Source of the DNA: Phaeosaccion multiseriatum
Lineage: Eukaryota; Ochrophyta, other classes
Reading direction: 5' to 3'
NCBI GenBank assembly: GCA_965112735.1
Contig: OZ218957.1
Span: forward strand, 186,001 to 250,000
DNA: 64,000 nt
The first letter of the stretch is position 1. Each line of letters starts with the position of its first letter. The notes beneath the pieces were generated by a model, which was not told the DNA's origin, did not search any database, and saw only the letters and a list, made by a program, of their open reading frames with translations. Shown piece after piece: positions 34,050-45,680 of the stretch. The translations under genes and the position numbers were made by a program.

Positions 34050-36760
34050 CTACGGTGTGTAGGGAGATGATGGAGGCTGCCGCAGGGCAAACAGAAGCAG
34101 GAAGAAGAAGGACAGCGGGAAGAGGAAGAGGAGCCTTTCCTTCAAAGTCGACCTGCTCGACTTTGAGAAAGTCGCGCAGCCTCTGCAGAGAGCCGTGAAA
34201 CCGTCCCCCCACACGGCGCCGCAACACATGCCGAGCATGCGTCTCACTCGAAGCAGCCGAGATCGCACCCTCGCGAGAGTCAGCACGTCTTCCATTGTGA
34301 TGTCTTGCTCCTCCTCCTCCTCCTCCTCCTCCTCCTCCTGCTCCTCCTCCTCCTGCTCCTGCTCCTCCTGCTGCTGCTGGTCCTCCTGCTGGTCCTCCTG
34401 CTTCTCCTCCTGCTGCTGCTCCTCTTCCTCGACTCGGGCGTCTGCCCCCTCCTCCCCAGGCACCCGCCTCAGTACCATCACCTCCTCCTCCCTTCCTATC
34501 CTCCTCTGCACGTCCTCCTCCCCCTGCTGCGCTTGGCTTTGGGTGGTCTGACTGGTGCCGCCGCTGCTGCTGTTGGTGGTAGCCAGTAACCTCTGCATTT
34601 TTCTCCGAAACCCGTCGAGGCGAGCAGTAGCAAGCCCGCCCCCCTCCTCATGTGTACCACCAATTGATGTAGCCGCCCCTGCTATACCAGCCTCACCGTC
34701 GCTCAGAAGTGGTTCCACTCTACTCAGCCTCCGCTTTAGCCTCTCGATGACTCCACTACCCCCTGCAGAAGCAGTTGGTGATACAGCAGAACCAACAGAA
34801 TCATCACGTCTCCTGATGTCGCCGCTCTCAGGGGGGGGCGTCTCGGCCGTCTGCGAATGGGCGGCGACGGAGATGCTGTGCAGCGAGCAGTAGCAGTCCG
34901 TGCACACGCGCACAGCCGCTGCAGCAGCGGAGAGACGGCGACTCAGTGGGGGAGGAGAGAGAAGGTCCTTCATACCCCCAGTGACGGGAGGAGACAGAAG
35001 GCCGTTCCTACTTGTGGCAGTGGCGATGCGCAGCCTTGCCCTAGGCCCGTGGAATGCTCCTGCTCCTGCTGAATCACCAACTGCTGCTGCTGCTGCTGCT
35101 GCTGCTGTTTCACCAACTCCTGCTGCTGCTGCTGCTGTTGCTGGTGCTACTGCTGCTGTCTCGTCAACTGCTGTTGTTCCTTCTGCCGCCGCTTCACCCT
35201 CGCCATTGCCCACACGACTGCTGCCGCCGCTTCTGCTGCCAGTGCCCCCCCCCGGGTCGTCGCCTTCCCCCTGCCTCAAACTGACGCGATGTGGAGAGCA
35301 CTTGCTGCACACAATCTCCCCACACATCCGACAGTGGTGCCTGCGCAGCACCAGAGAGAAGGCCCGCAGGCAGTGCAGACACGTGTCACGCTCTGAGTTG
35401 GGCACCCACTCGTTGCTGCAGTCGCCAATTGAGATCAAACCGGCATTGTATGGGCCAAGGGCGGCGGCGGCGGTAGCAGCAGCGGCAGCAGCAGCGGCAG
35501 CACCGTCTCTAGCCTCTCGGGCCTCTCTGGATTCCCTCCTGCGCTTGCTCATTTCCCGCCATTTCACAAGTAGCACACTCCCCTCCTCCTCCGGCTCGGC
35601 ACGAGTGAGGTTGGGCATCACCGGGCTCTCTGCTGGTGCCCCAACCTTGCCAGAGGAGTCGCTCACGCCGTTGTGCTCGCCGTTGTGCTCTCCCTGCTGT
35701 TGCTTCTTTCTATTGCCCGCCTCGTCCTCCTTCTCCTCATCATCACCATCCTCCTCCTGCTCCTGTACCACCACCTGCTGCTGCTGTGCCGACATGGCCG
35801 CAGTTTCGCTCCTGCGCGAGACCTTCTTCTTGATGGATAGGAGCAGCGCATCCATCACCGCGGCCGGCTCAAACGCCTCAACCTCGGCTGCTGCCGCCCC
35901 CCCATCCACTGCCATCCCTCCTACTCCGCCACTTCCACTTGACCCGACCGACTCCTCTCCGCTGGTGAGCCATCGGCGGTGCAAGGGCCCAGACCGAAGG
36001 CTACCGTCAGAGAGGGATGGCCGTTTGGGGTGCCCCCGTGACCCAAGGAGGTCCACCCCCACCCCCACCCCCAGGTCCTCGTCCTTCTCGGCATGGGCAG
36101 CGCGAGTCTGCTTCAGCTGTGTGAGAGCATTCCTCAGCCTCGCAGGAAGGGGAATAGCGATAGCAGCGGCAGCAGCGTCAGGTTCCGTCTCATCACCCAC
36201 TTTCCCAGGGGGGGCACCGCCAGCCCCGCCGCTCTCTATCCGCTCACCCTCACCCCTCTCCTCTTGGTCATGATCCTCGTCGCTGCTCTCATCGTCTGTG
36301 AACTCAGACTCGCCTTCCATCAGCCCCGACGTCTCCAACGCCACACTCCGCTGCCTCCTCCTTTCACTCTCCCCCCCCTCCTCCTCCTCCTCCTCCTCCT
36401 CCTCCTCCTCCTCCTCCCCATCCACTGCCATCCTCGGCTTCCCCTTGAACAAATAGGCCTGCATCTGCCTGGCGCTGCAGGCCTCGGTGTCCACCAAGCC
36501 ACCCACTCGGACAGGGAGCCTTGAGAGGGGCACGCTCTGAGACACAATACTGAGGAAGTTGTAGTCCAGCACCTGCCGCCATTTGTGAGGCCACCAGAAC
36601 CGGAAAGTGCGGCCCAATGGCGAGAGGGCGAGGAGGCGGGGGGAGGGAGGAAGGAGGGAGGGAAGGGGGAGGGAGAGGGAGGAGAGGGAGGAGAGGGAGG
36701 GAGTGGTTATGGTTGTGGACACAGCGCTTGAGAGGACGTCGTTGAGGCTGCTTGCGTAGG

Positions 36761-36805
<45 letters not shown>

Positions 36806-39535
36806 TTGAGGGGGAGGATGTAAGGCATCTAGAGGGGGTGCTTAAGGCCCTGGTGCTCGCTCAAGGGAGATTGTCAGCAATGCAGGCATGCGCGGGGGGG
36901 GGAGTGGGGGCGCGGCTTGGAGGTAGAGCCTTTGGGTGGGCATGCCTACCCATTGACCCACCACCACCGCCACCGCTGCTGCCTGCAGGTTGTCACCCCT
37001 CTGCACCTCCGCACTACCACTACCCAAGCCTACCTGTATCTTCTCCTGCGTGTGCGTGGCCAGCATAGGCTTGATTCCCCTCCACAGAGCGAAGAACACC
37101 CAAGGAACGTTGGTGATATAGCACTGACCACAGATGGAGGGAGAGGAGGGGGGGGGGAAGGGGTGGGCGCGTGGATGAGCGCATGGAGGAAATCCCTTCA
37201 CAAGAGAGAAGTAGCAGCCGGATGGCAGTGGATGGCAGTGGCTGGAGTGGCTGGCAGTGCCTGGCAGGTAGCCCCTCTACTCTTCGTCGCCGTCGAAAGC
37301 AGACGCCCATTTGCTGCCATCTGCCCCATCTCCCCGAGAGCAGGTGTGGCGCATCTTAGCGGCGCCGACCCCTCACCCCTCACATCTCCCCTCCTTCCGC
37401 CTGTAACTGTAACCTTTCTCCCCTAGTCCCTCCTCGCCCCTCTCTCCGCCCCACCAGCCCAAACACACTCAAACTAACATTCTCCATCCGTCTCAAGAAA
37501 ACAAACTCAAACTAACATTCTCCATCCGTCTCAGGATAACAAACTCAAACTAACATTCTCCATCCCTCTCAGGATAATAAACCCCAGCTCACCTTCTCCA
37601 TCATCTCTGGATAGTTGTCGCAGCTCAGCGTCATGACCTTGCCGAGGAGTTCCCTCCCTAGAGCCCCGGTGTGCTCCAGCCCGAAGCCCCGAAGGTCTCG
37701 GATTATCGTGTTGCGCGCTATCACCCCCCAGGGGACCTCCTCCTCCTCCTCCTCCTCCTCCTCCTCCTCCTCCTCCTCCTCATCATCATCATCATCAACA
37801 TACTCCCTACCCTCGCCCTCTTCCTCCTCTTCCTCCTCTTCCTCCTCGTCGTCACTCATCTCCGACTCTTCCTCCCCCTCCTCTGCCTCTTCGTTGTTTT
37901 TACAATCATCGTTTTTACACACGCCATCCTCCCCCCCCTCCTCTATTTCTCTATCTCCACTATTCGAAGCATCACCCTGACTACCGCTGCTGCCGCTGCT
38001 GCTGCTGCAGATGACCCCTCCTCCTCCTCCTCCTCCTCCTCCTCCTCCTCCTCCTCCTCCTGCTGCTGCTGCTCTTGCTCCTCCCCCTCCTGATGGGCCT
38101 TCTGTTTGTGGTACAGCAGCAGCCGCGGCAGCTGCTGCTCTCTCGGCAAGAACGAGCTTCTCTTTGGCATCAGATATGCTGCACACGCACACCACGCACA
38201 CACACACGGAAGGGAGCAGGACAAAGCACCGAAGGGTCACATGAGACGACAGCAACACAACAGCAACACGACAGGAGGAAGAGGATGACACAGCCATGGA
38301 TGGAACTCTCTCTCTCTCCCTCTGTTTGTCTTTCTCCCCTCCTCTGTCTCTTTCCTTCTCTCTGACCTTTCCAGCAGAATCTGCTTGAACTCTTGGCAGT
38401 AAATGTGAAATCGGAGAAACGCGTCAATATCGGGGAGCTCCGTGAGCACTTTCCGCGGGCTGAACTCGTAGCTCTCGTACGAGATGGGGTTTCGGTCATC
38501 GTCGAAGCAAGCGGGGTCGCAAAGGATCATGTCAAAGTGACGGGCCAAGAGCTCGCCGTGGGGAAAGTCTCTGGGGGAGGAGGAGGACAGGCGAGGAGAG
38601 GGGAGGAGGGGAAAGGGAAGGGGGGGCATGAGGGGGGGGAGAGTGGGGGGGGGGGGGGGCGAGGGGAGAGGGGGGAGAGAGGCAGGGAGTGCTTGGCTTG
38701 TACGCAGCGAAGAGGAGGAGAAGGAAGCGGAGGAGAGGTAAAGCCGGGCCAAATGTGGCAGGCACGCAGCTCCGCCTCCCTTGGAAGGGGAGAGGATGCA
38801 CACAGAGGGCCTAGACACATGACACCTGTGGTCGCACAGCTTTTGCTCGACGATCTCCTTGCGTATATCGTCAACGCCGTTCTCTTTGCGCCACTCGAGC
38901 ATTGCCCGCATCATGTCAACGGCCTTGTCCACGTCCTGGGGGCATTCATTCGTTGGGGGTCGGGCTCGGGGGTCAGACTCCCACAGACGGGAAGGAAAAG
39001 GGGCCAAGGGCACCACATATAGGGGGCATCGGGCACCCACCCCATCTGGAGGGAGTAGAGGCTGACCTCCGAGTTGGACTGTGGGATGCAAGCAAGGGAA
39101 CAGCAGACATGACACCACAGACACGCAGCAGAGCCACCTCTTGCTCCTCCTGCCCCTCGGGCTGCGGCTCACTCTGCACATACGGTACAGCCTCCTCCTC
39201 CTCCTCCTCCTCCTCCTCCTCCTCCTTACCTGTCTGTGGCCGTTGAGGAAGCGCACCATCCGCCGCTCCCCCACCACCTCGGGGAAGGGCTCGGCTGCGA
39301 TAAGCTCTGCCGCCAATCTCTCCTTCATCTCTGCCACCTTCTGCGTCTGCTCTCGGCTCCAGCGGCCGGGGACCCTCTGCCACTCGGGCTCCGGCGGTGT
39401 GAAGACGACCGTGGCCGAGACAGCCGCAGGAGTACCGTTGGCAGTGGAGGCGGGGGTCGGGGGCATGGGAATACCATCACCGCAGAAGTCTCCGTCCTCC
39501 TCCCCTTCCACTTCCGGTGTTCCCTGGGCTGCCAT
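34050..39535 (-). CDS. SEC14 (CRAL-TRIO) - FYVE phosphoinositide protein
   Basis: Exons: 39535-39230, 38935-38826, 38570-38367, 38178-37593, 37123-37034 and a long last exon from about 36610 to TGA at 34050. The first five are in frame with GT-AG borders. The start is an ATG (MAAQGTPEVEGEEDG). The SEC14 lipid-binding fold is visible: WSREQTQKVAEMKERL and MVRFLNGHRQ (CRAL-TRIO N), MLEWRKENGVDDIR, IIRDLRGFGLEHTG, NYPEMMEK, ITNVPWVFFALWRGIKPML, and LDYNFLSIVSQ ending LPVRVGG. The last exon has Asp/Glu- and Gln-rich tracts and a FYVE finger: WVPNSERDTCLHC, RRHHCRMCG, CSKCSPHR and RVCTDCY. SEC14 proteins exchange phosphatidylinositol; FYVE fingers bind PI3P on endosomes, so an endosomal phosphoinositide role is likely. 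The acceptor of the last exon is not resolved: the sense strand has no AG for about 110 bases before it and phases do not close. Confidence 0.8.
34880..35410 (-). other. FYVE zinc finger with a long internal insert
   Basis: The first three Cys pairs (CLHC, CRMC, CSKC) and the R(R)HHCR basic motif sit at about 35400-35280; the fourth pair (RVCTDC) is at about 34912-34890. About 120 residues of Ala/Gly/Thr-rich sequence separate pairs three and four, where about 20 are normal. Confidence 0.75.
36762..36801. repeat. (TA)n microsatellite
   Basis: About 20 TA units in the intron before the last exon of the SEC14-FYVE gene; an unusual AT island in GC-rich DNA. Confidence 0.95.
37463..37613 (-). 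repeat. Four tandem units carrying an exon tail and 5' splice site
   Basis: Units 37463-37500, 37501-37538, 37539-37576 (38 bases each) and 37577-37613 (37 bases). The last unit spans the genuine exon-intron border at 37593; the other three are degenerate copies inside the intron (sense GATGGAGAATGTTAGTTTGA against GATGGAGAAGGTGAGCTGGG). Confidence 0.9.
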
Positions 39536-39977
39536 TTTGAGGAGTCAGACCTCCTGTCCTACTCCTTGTGCTGCTCGTCCTGCTCGCGCTTCTCTTCCCT
39601 CTCGTCCTGCTCTTGCTGCTGCTCCGCGTTGATGCTTGGCCTCTCCATTGCAATGTTGCACCTTATCCTGTTCGCTTTGGAGGCACCTCTCGCTCTCCCT
39701 CTTAGCATTTCCGATCCTTCCTCCGCGGAGCTTTGCATCCATCTGTTCGGGACACAAACACGCGCCCCTCCCCACCTCCTGCTCTCTCTCTCTCTCTCTC
39801 TCTCTCTCGTTCTCAAGAGTCTGTTTTGGGACGGACCAACGGGAAGGGCGCGAAGAAACCAATTTAAGTTTCAAGTGGCTGTCCTAAATCCCCCGATCGA
39901 GATCGATCTCCAAAGACTTTTATAAGCGGGTTGCCGCGGCTGGTTGCCGCTTAATAGACCGCTGGATTGAAGGAAGG
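39536..39977. promoter_or_regulatory. Divergent promoter region (SEC14-FYVE / Rab escort protein)
   Basis: 442 bases between facing-away ATG codons. A CT run lies at about 39783-39810. No specific motif recognised. Confidence 0.5.
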
Positions 39978-42900
39978 ATGGAGGAGGACTTCTTAGAAGA
40001 CCACTACGATGCCGTGGTGCTCGGAACTGGCATGGTGGAGAGCATCTTGGCCGCGTAAGTGAAGCACTGCCTGCTTTCCTCCCTCTCCCTCTCTTTCTCC
40101 CATTGTCCACTCTGCTGCGCCCTGACGTCGAAGGGCGCGTGTCAGATCGCCAAGGGAGGCACGGAACTACAGCACGAAGATGGGGGAAGCCTGCAGCACC
40201 CGCGGAACTGTGTCTATCTGTTGATGCTCATCTCCTCCACCTTGTTCCTGCCCTGCTCGACCCCCCTCCACTGCACTTCTCAGGGCCTTGGCGAAAGCAG
40301 GCAAGACCGTGCTGCACCTGGATAGGGTGAGTTGCGGTGGAGGGGGGTGACTTCTATGGGGGAAGAGGAGCAGAAGGAGGACGAGGAGGATGGGGAGGGG
40401 AGGAGGAGGACGGGGGGTGCGCACAGGGGAATCTTACGCCCTGTCTTGAATGTGTCTCCGTCCGCGTGTACATACATACCCTCACAGAACAGCTACTATG
40501 GAAACGAACACGCCAGCTTCACCTTCACGGGCTTTCTAGAGTGGGCCAAAGCGATGCAAGCCGAGCAAGCCCTAGAAACAGGGGAGGAGGGGATCTCGGC
40601 AGAGGAAGCGCGCTACACATCGGTAGGGAAAGACCAGGAGGAGGGGTCAGTGGCGCAAGAGATACTAGAAACACTGGCGAAGGGTCACTTGAGGAGCAGG
40701 AGGAAGAAGGAACAGAAGAGAGAAGAAGAAGAAGAACGGGAAGCAAGGAAGAAGAAGCAGGAGAAGAAGAGAGATGAGGGGGAGGAGAGCAAGGGGAAGG
40801 AAGCCAGGAAGGAGGAGAGGGAGGTAAGCACAGGCAAGCAAATCGCAGCTCTAGAAGGAGGATCGGAGGAGGGAGTGGATGGCGTGCAGGAGCACTTGGC
40901 GAAGGGGCACGAGCCAGCGACCGATGGAGAAGAGGTGGTCGCGCAGAAGAGGGCGGGAGGAGGCGGTGGTGGACAAGAGGCGCCTGCTTCCCCTGACCCA
41001 AGCAAGAGCCCAGGCCCAGCCAGCATCCCTGCTGGTGATAGTGGTGGTGGTGGTGCTGATGCTGCTGCTGCTGCTGATGATGATGATGATGCTGAGCAGA
41101 CAGGCTCGAGCCGTGCCGACGGGGGTGGAGTGGAGCCTGAGGGGCAGACGAAGCAAGGACAGGAGCCACCCGTCGTTGTCGACGAGGAGCCCACACGAGA
41201 GGAGACTGATAGCCTGATTGGGTCGTGGCAGAGGCCCAACTTGATGCCCCTGAGGCGCTGCACGGCCCAGGCCCAGGCGGGTGTGCGTATTACCTCCGTC
41301 AGCGACTTGTGCGAGACAGAGCTTGCCGCCGAGACGGCCCTCGACTCGGAAACCGAGGGGATCTCCCCCGGGGCGGCTTGGCAGGCCAGGAGGGAACGAA
41401 GGCCCTCGCACCCCGTCTGGATTGGCCGCAAGCCAAGGCGGCTCACCAGCAGCACGACTGTCGACATGGACTTTAAAGTCGACGTCGAGAAGCAACATCC
41501 AGGTGGGTGTGTTTGGGAGGCGGGTGGTGCGTGCTTGTACCCCAACTGTACCCATGAAACGGTGGAGGTGGCATCTCAGTTCCTTGCCCCCCGCGCTGGC
41601 AGAGGCAAGATCAGCCTGTGTGGGGTGGGGCAGGCAGGGGGAGAGTGTGAGGCTGTGTGGCTGTGAGGCCGTGTGGCTGTGAGGCTGTGCGGCTGTGAGG
41701 CTGTGAGGCTGTGTGGCTGTTAAATTCACTTGCCCACCACACACCATACACGTAGGTCCTGCTCTCTCCCTCTCTCCACTGCCATCCCCGACTCACTCGT
41801 ATGAGCCCGCCTCCCCTCCCCTCCCCTCCCCTCCCCCGCTGGATGGCAGCCTACGCCGGGTACAGGGCTGAGGTGGAGCTCTGTGTGTCAGACCTCGTGG
41901 AGAACTCTCGGGCCTTCAACATTGACCTCACCGCACAGGTAGGGGGGCACGCTCGACAGTCGGCAGTCGACAGCTGTGACCAGCCTTACGTGACTTGCTT
42001 AGGCATGAACTGCTTGTCCAGGAGGAGAGCAGGGAGAGGAGAGAGAGAGAGAGGGAGAGACCGAGAGAGAGAGGGAGAGACAGAGAGAGAGGGTGTTTTT
42101 GTGTTAAAACCCGGCGGCGACAAGGAGTGGGTGTATCCTGAGATGGTGTCTTGCAGGGGACGAACAAACCCCACCCCCAACCCTAATGAACTTGCCCCAA
42201 TCAAGGCGTTTCATAGTAACGCCTCTTGCTCATTGCCTGCCCGGTGTGTGCGTGTGGCGGCTTCGTGCGTGCTTCGTGCTGCAGCTGGTGCTGGGCAGGG
42301 GGCAGTCTGTGGAGGCACTCGTGTACTCGGGAGTCAGCAACTACCTCGAGTTCAAGTCCATGGTGGGTCGGGGATGGCAGTGGATGGGTACGTGGCTGGC
42401 TTGCTGGCTGGCTAGAGGAATGCGGCTGGATGGCACTTGACGCTCATCTACGCCACTTCCTCCCGCTCTGCCACTCACTCCCTCCCTCCTGCTGATATTC
42501 ATCGCCACTGATGCGTCCATCCATCCATCCACTACCATCCATTGCCATCCATCGAACAGGAGAGCCTGTGGATCGGGAAAGAGGTACCCACCTCGTCCTT
42601 AGAGGGGGGCGGGCTTTCTCTCTCAAGGGTGCCTTGCACCAAGAGGTGGGTCTTCGTAGGACCAGTCACAAATGGCCCGGGGACACAGCACGAACGGGTG
42701 GGCGGGCGGCGGGTGGGTGGGTACAGACTGCATTTTCACACACATGCACGCACGCACACACGCACGCACGCATGCTCTGAAGCCCACCCACCTCGCCCTC
42801 TGCGTTGCCCTGCTCTGCGTCCCGCCCCCCTCGGGGCCCTCCCCCCCTCGGGTCCTGCCCGCCACCCCCCTCGTGTTCCTCGCCTCCCGTCCCTTAGCGA

Positions 42901-43288
42901 CATGTTCAAGACGGGGCTGCTGACCCCCCTGGAGAAGCGCAAGATGATGAAGTTCCTGCAGTTCGTCAACGACTGGGGCACCAGGCAGGCAAGGCATATG
43001 GGCAGGGGCATGGCATGAGACAGGGGCTCGCCGAAACGGTGCAAGGGAAAGGGAGGCATTTGAAAGAAAATCAATCTCTCACCACACACACATCTGTTCT
43101 TGATCAGTTAGTCAGCAAGTCGCCAATCTCCACCCTCTCTTCCCCTCCCCCCCCCCTCCAGTCCGGAGAAGAGGTACTCCACCAGAACGAGGAAGGTGGC
43201 AGGGGCCTGTTGCAGGGAAGGAGCTTGCAGCGACCACAGAATAAAGGCGCCACCTACAGCGACTACGTGAGTGTGCGTGTGCGTGTGC

Positions 43289-43374
<86 letters not shown>

Positions 43375-43397
43375 ATCGTGTGTGTGTGGGTGTGTGC

Positions 43398-43431
<34 letters not shown>

Positions 43432-45633
43432 GCGTGTGAGATTCCAGTCTGAGTTTCCGCTGGGAGTGGGGTTTACAAGTCATGCCACGGGGCTGGGCTG
43501 CTCTGCTGCCAAGGCAAAGCGCGAATGTGCACTACGCCACACTGGGCCACCGCAGCACGGCACGGCAGCTCATCAATGCCTTAGGATGAAATGCCCACTC
43601 ACATCCTACCCTCTCCATCCATTGCCATCCACGACCTCTCCATCCATTGCCATCCACTTCCCTCTTCCTCAGAACGTGGACTCCCTACTGGACAGCGCGG
43701 GCTTCGGCTTCTTCTTGGAGCAAGCGCCTCTGCCGCCCAAACTCGTGCAGATGGTAACCTACGCCCTCGCGCTGCTGGTGCAGGAGGACCACGGGAGGGA
43801 GAGGGACGCGCGCATATCGCCAACAGCAGCCGAGCCACTCGTGGGTGGGGGAGGAGGAGGAGGAGGAGGAGGAGGAGGAGAAGGAGGAGGAGGGGTAGAA
43901 GGCAGTAGCCCGAGCAGTGGCAGCGGCGGAGCGAATGCCCTAGGCTGGCGGGGGCCGAGCACTCGAGAGGGTCTGTCGGCAGTGAGCACTCGAGAGGGTC
44001 TGTCGGCAGTGTTCCGCCACCTCTCAGCACTAGGGCAGTTCGGGGAGACGGCCTTTCTGGCGCCTCTGTACGGCCTTGGGGAGCTGCCGCAGGCCTTCTG
44101 CAGAGTGGCGGCCGTATACGGTGAGTGTGCTTGGGGGGCAGAGAGAGGACCCAACTTACTTAACTTGGCAGGGTGGAGGTTTGTCTGCCAGGCGCCTTGC
44201 CTGCCCCTTCCATGTGTGTGTAGGCGAGGGGAGGGAGAGGGAGGCGGGGTGAGGGGCGGGGAGAGCTCTAAGCTGCTCTCGAATGGACTGAAGTGACCGA
44301 ATGGACTACTGAATTGGCTGAATTGACACAATTGAATGCCCTCTGTGCCCCCCTCCCGTGGCCTGGCAGGCGGGGTGTACATCCTCGGGCGCTCCTTGTC
44401 AAGCCTGGTGGTGGACTCTGCTTCCAACAAGTAAGGCAAGGAGGGTAGGCAAATGCCTTGACTCTAGTTGGGTAGGGTAGGGAAGGGAGGGAAGGGAGGG
44501 TAGGGTAGGGTGGGGTAGGATAGGGTAGGGCAGGGTAGGGTAGGGTAGGGTAGGGTAGGGTAGGGCAGGGTGGGATAGGGTAGGGTAGGGTAGGGTAGGG
44601 TAGGGTAGGGTAGGGTGGGGTAGGGTAGGGTGGGGTAGGGTAGGGTAGGATAGGGTAGAGTAGGGTAGGGTAGGGTGGGGTAGGGTAAGGTAGGGTAGGG
44701 TGGGGTAGGGTAGGGTAGGGTGGGGTAGGGTAGGGTAGGGTGGGGTTGGGTAAGGTAGGGTAGGGTACGGTAGGGTAGGGTGGGGTAGGGTAGGGTAGGG
44801 TGGGGTAGGGTAGGGTGGGGTAGGGTAGGGTAGGGTGGGGTAGGGTAGGGTGGGGTAGGGTAGGGTGGGGTAGGGTAGGGTAGGGTAGGGTAGGGCAGGG
44901 TAGGGCAGGGTAGGGTAGGGCAGGGTAGGGTAGGGTAAGAGCAGGGCAGGTCAGCCAGCGTCCGACTTGCGTGGGCCGACGTTTGTGCTGCCTTCCCTCC
45001 CATCGAGTTGTGTGCCCCATCAACGAGAGACCGGCAGGGCAGAGTAGAGCTAGGCAGAGTAGAGCAGGGCAGAGTAGAGCAGGGCAGAGTAGAGCAGGGC
45101 AGAGCGGAGCAGAGCAGGGAAGTGCTCGCACCACACGCCACCATCGAAGGAAGTCTCTGGTCCAAACGCTCCAATCGAAGGAAGGCACTGGAAGGAGGGC
45201 AAGCGAAAGACGGGCAACACCACCCCCCCCTCACGGCCCGTATGCCCCCCCCTGTGCGCAGATGCATCGGTATTGTTCTGGAGGTCCCCGAGGGGGATGC
45301 AGCAGAGGCCCAAGCTCAAGCAGCAGAGGCCCAAGCTCAAGCAGCAGAGGCCTCCGAGGGATCTGTCCCCACCGCTTCGCAGCCCCCTGGGGGCAGGGCC
45401 ATCGCCTGTGACGTCATCGTGTGCGGCGAGCGCTACTTGCCCCCCCAGGTGAGGGCGCCCCCCGGGGTGCCCACCCGGCCCATAGGCTCCTTACCAGCGC
45501 AGAGCGGGGCCGAGCGAAAGGACGGAATGAGGAAGCAAGCAAAGCAATCAATGCATGCGATGCCCTTTGTTCCGTCACACTCGTCTGCACCCCACACACT
45601 TTCTCTCTCCCTCTCTCTCTCTCTCTCTCTCAC

Positions 45634-45680
<47 letters not shown>

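Noticed and set aside
44470-44938. A true chromosome end
   Set aside because: REP exons continue in frame on both sides, so this is not a terminal telomere.
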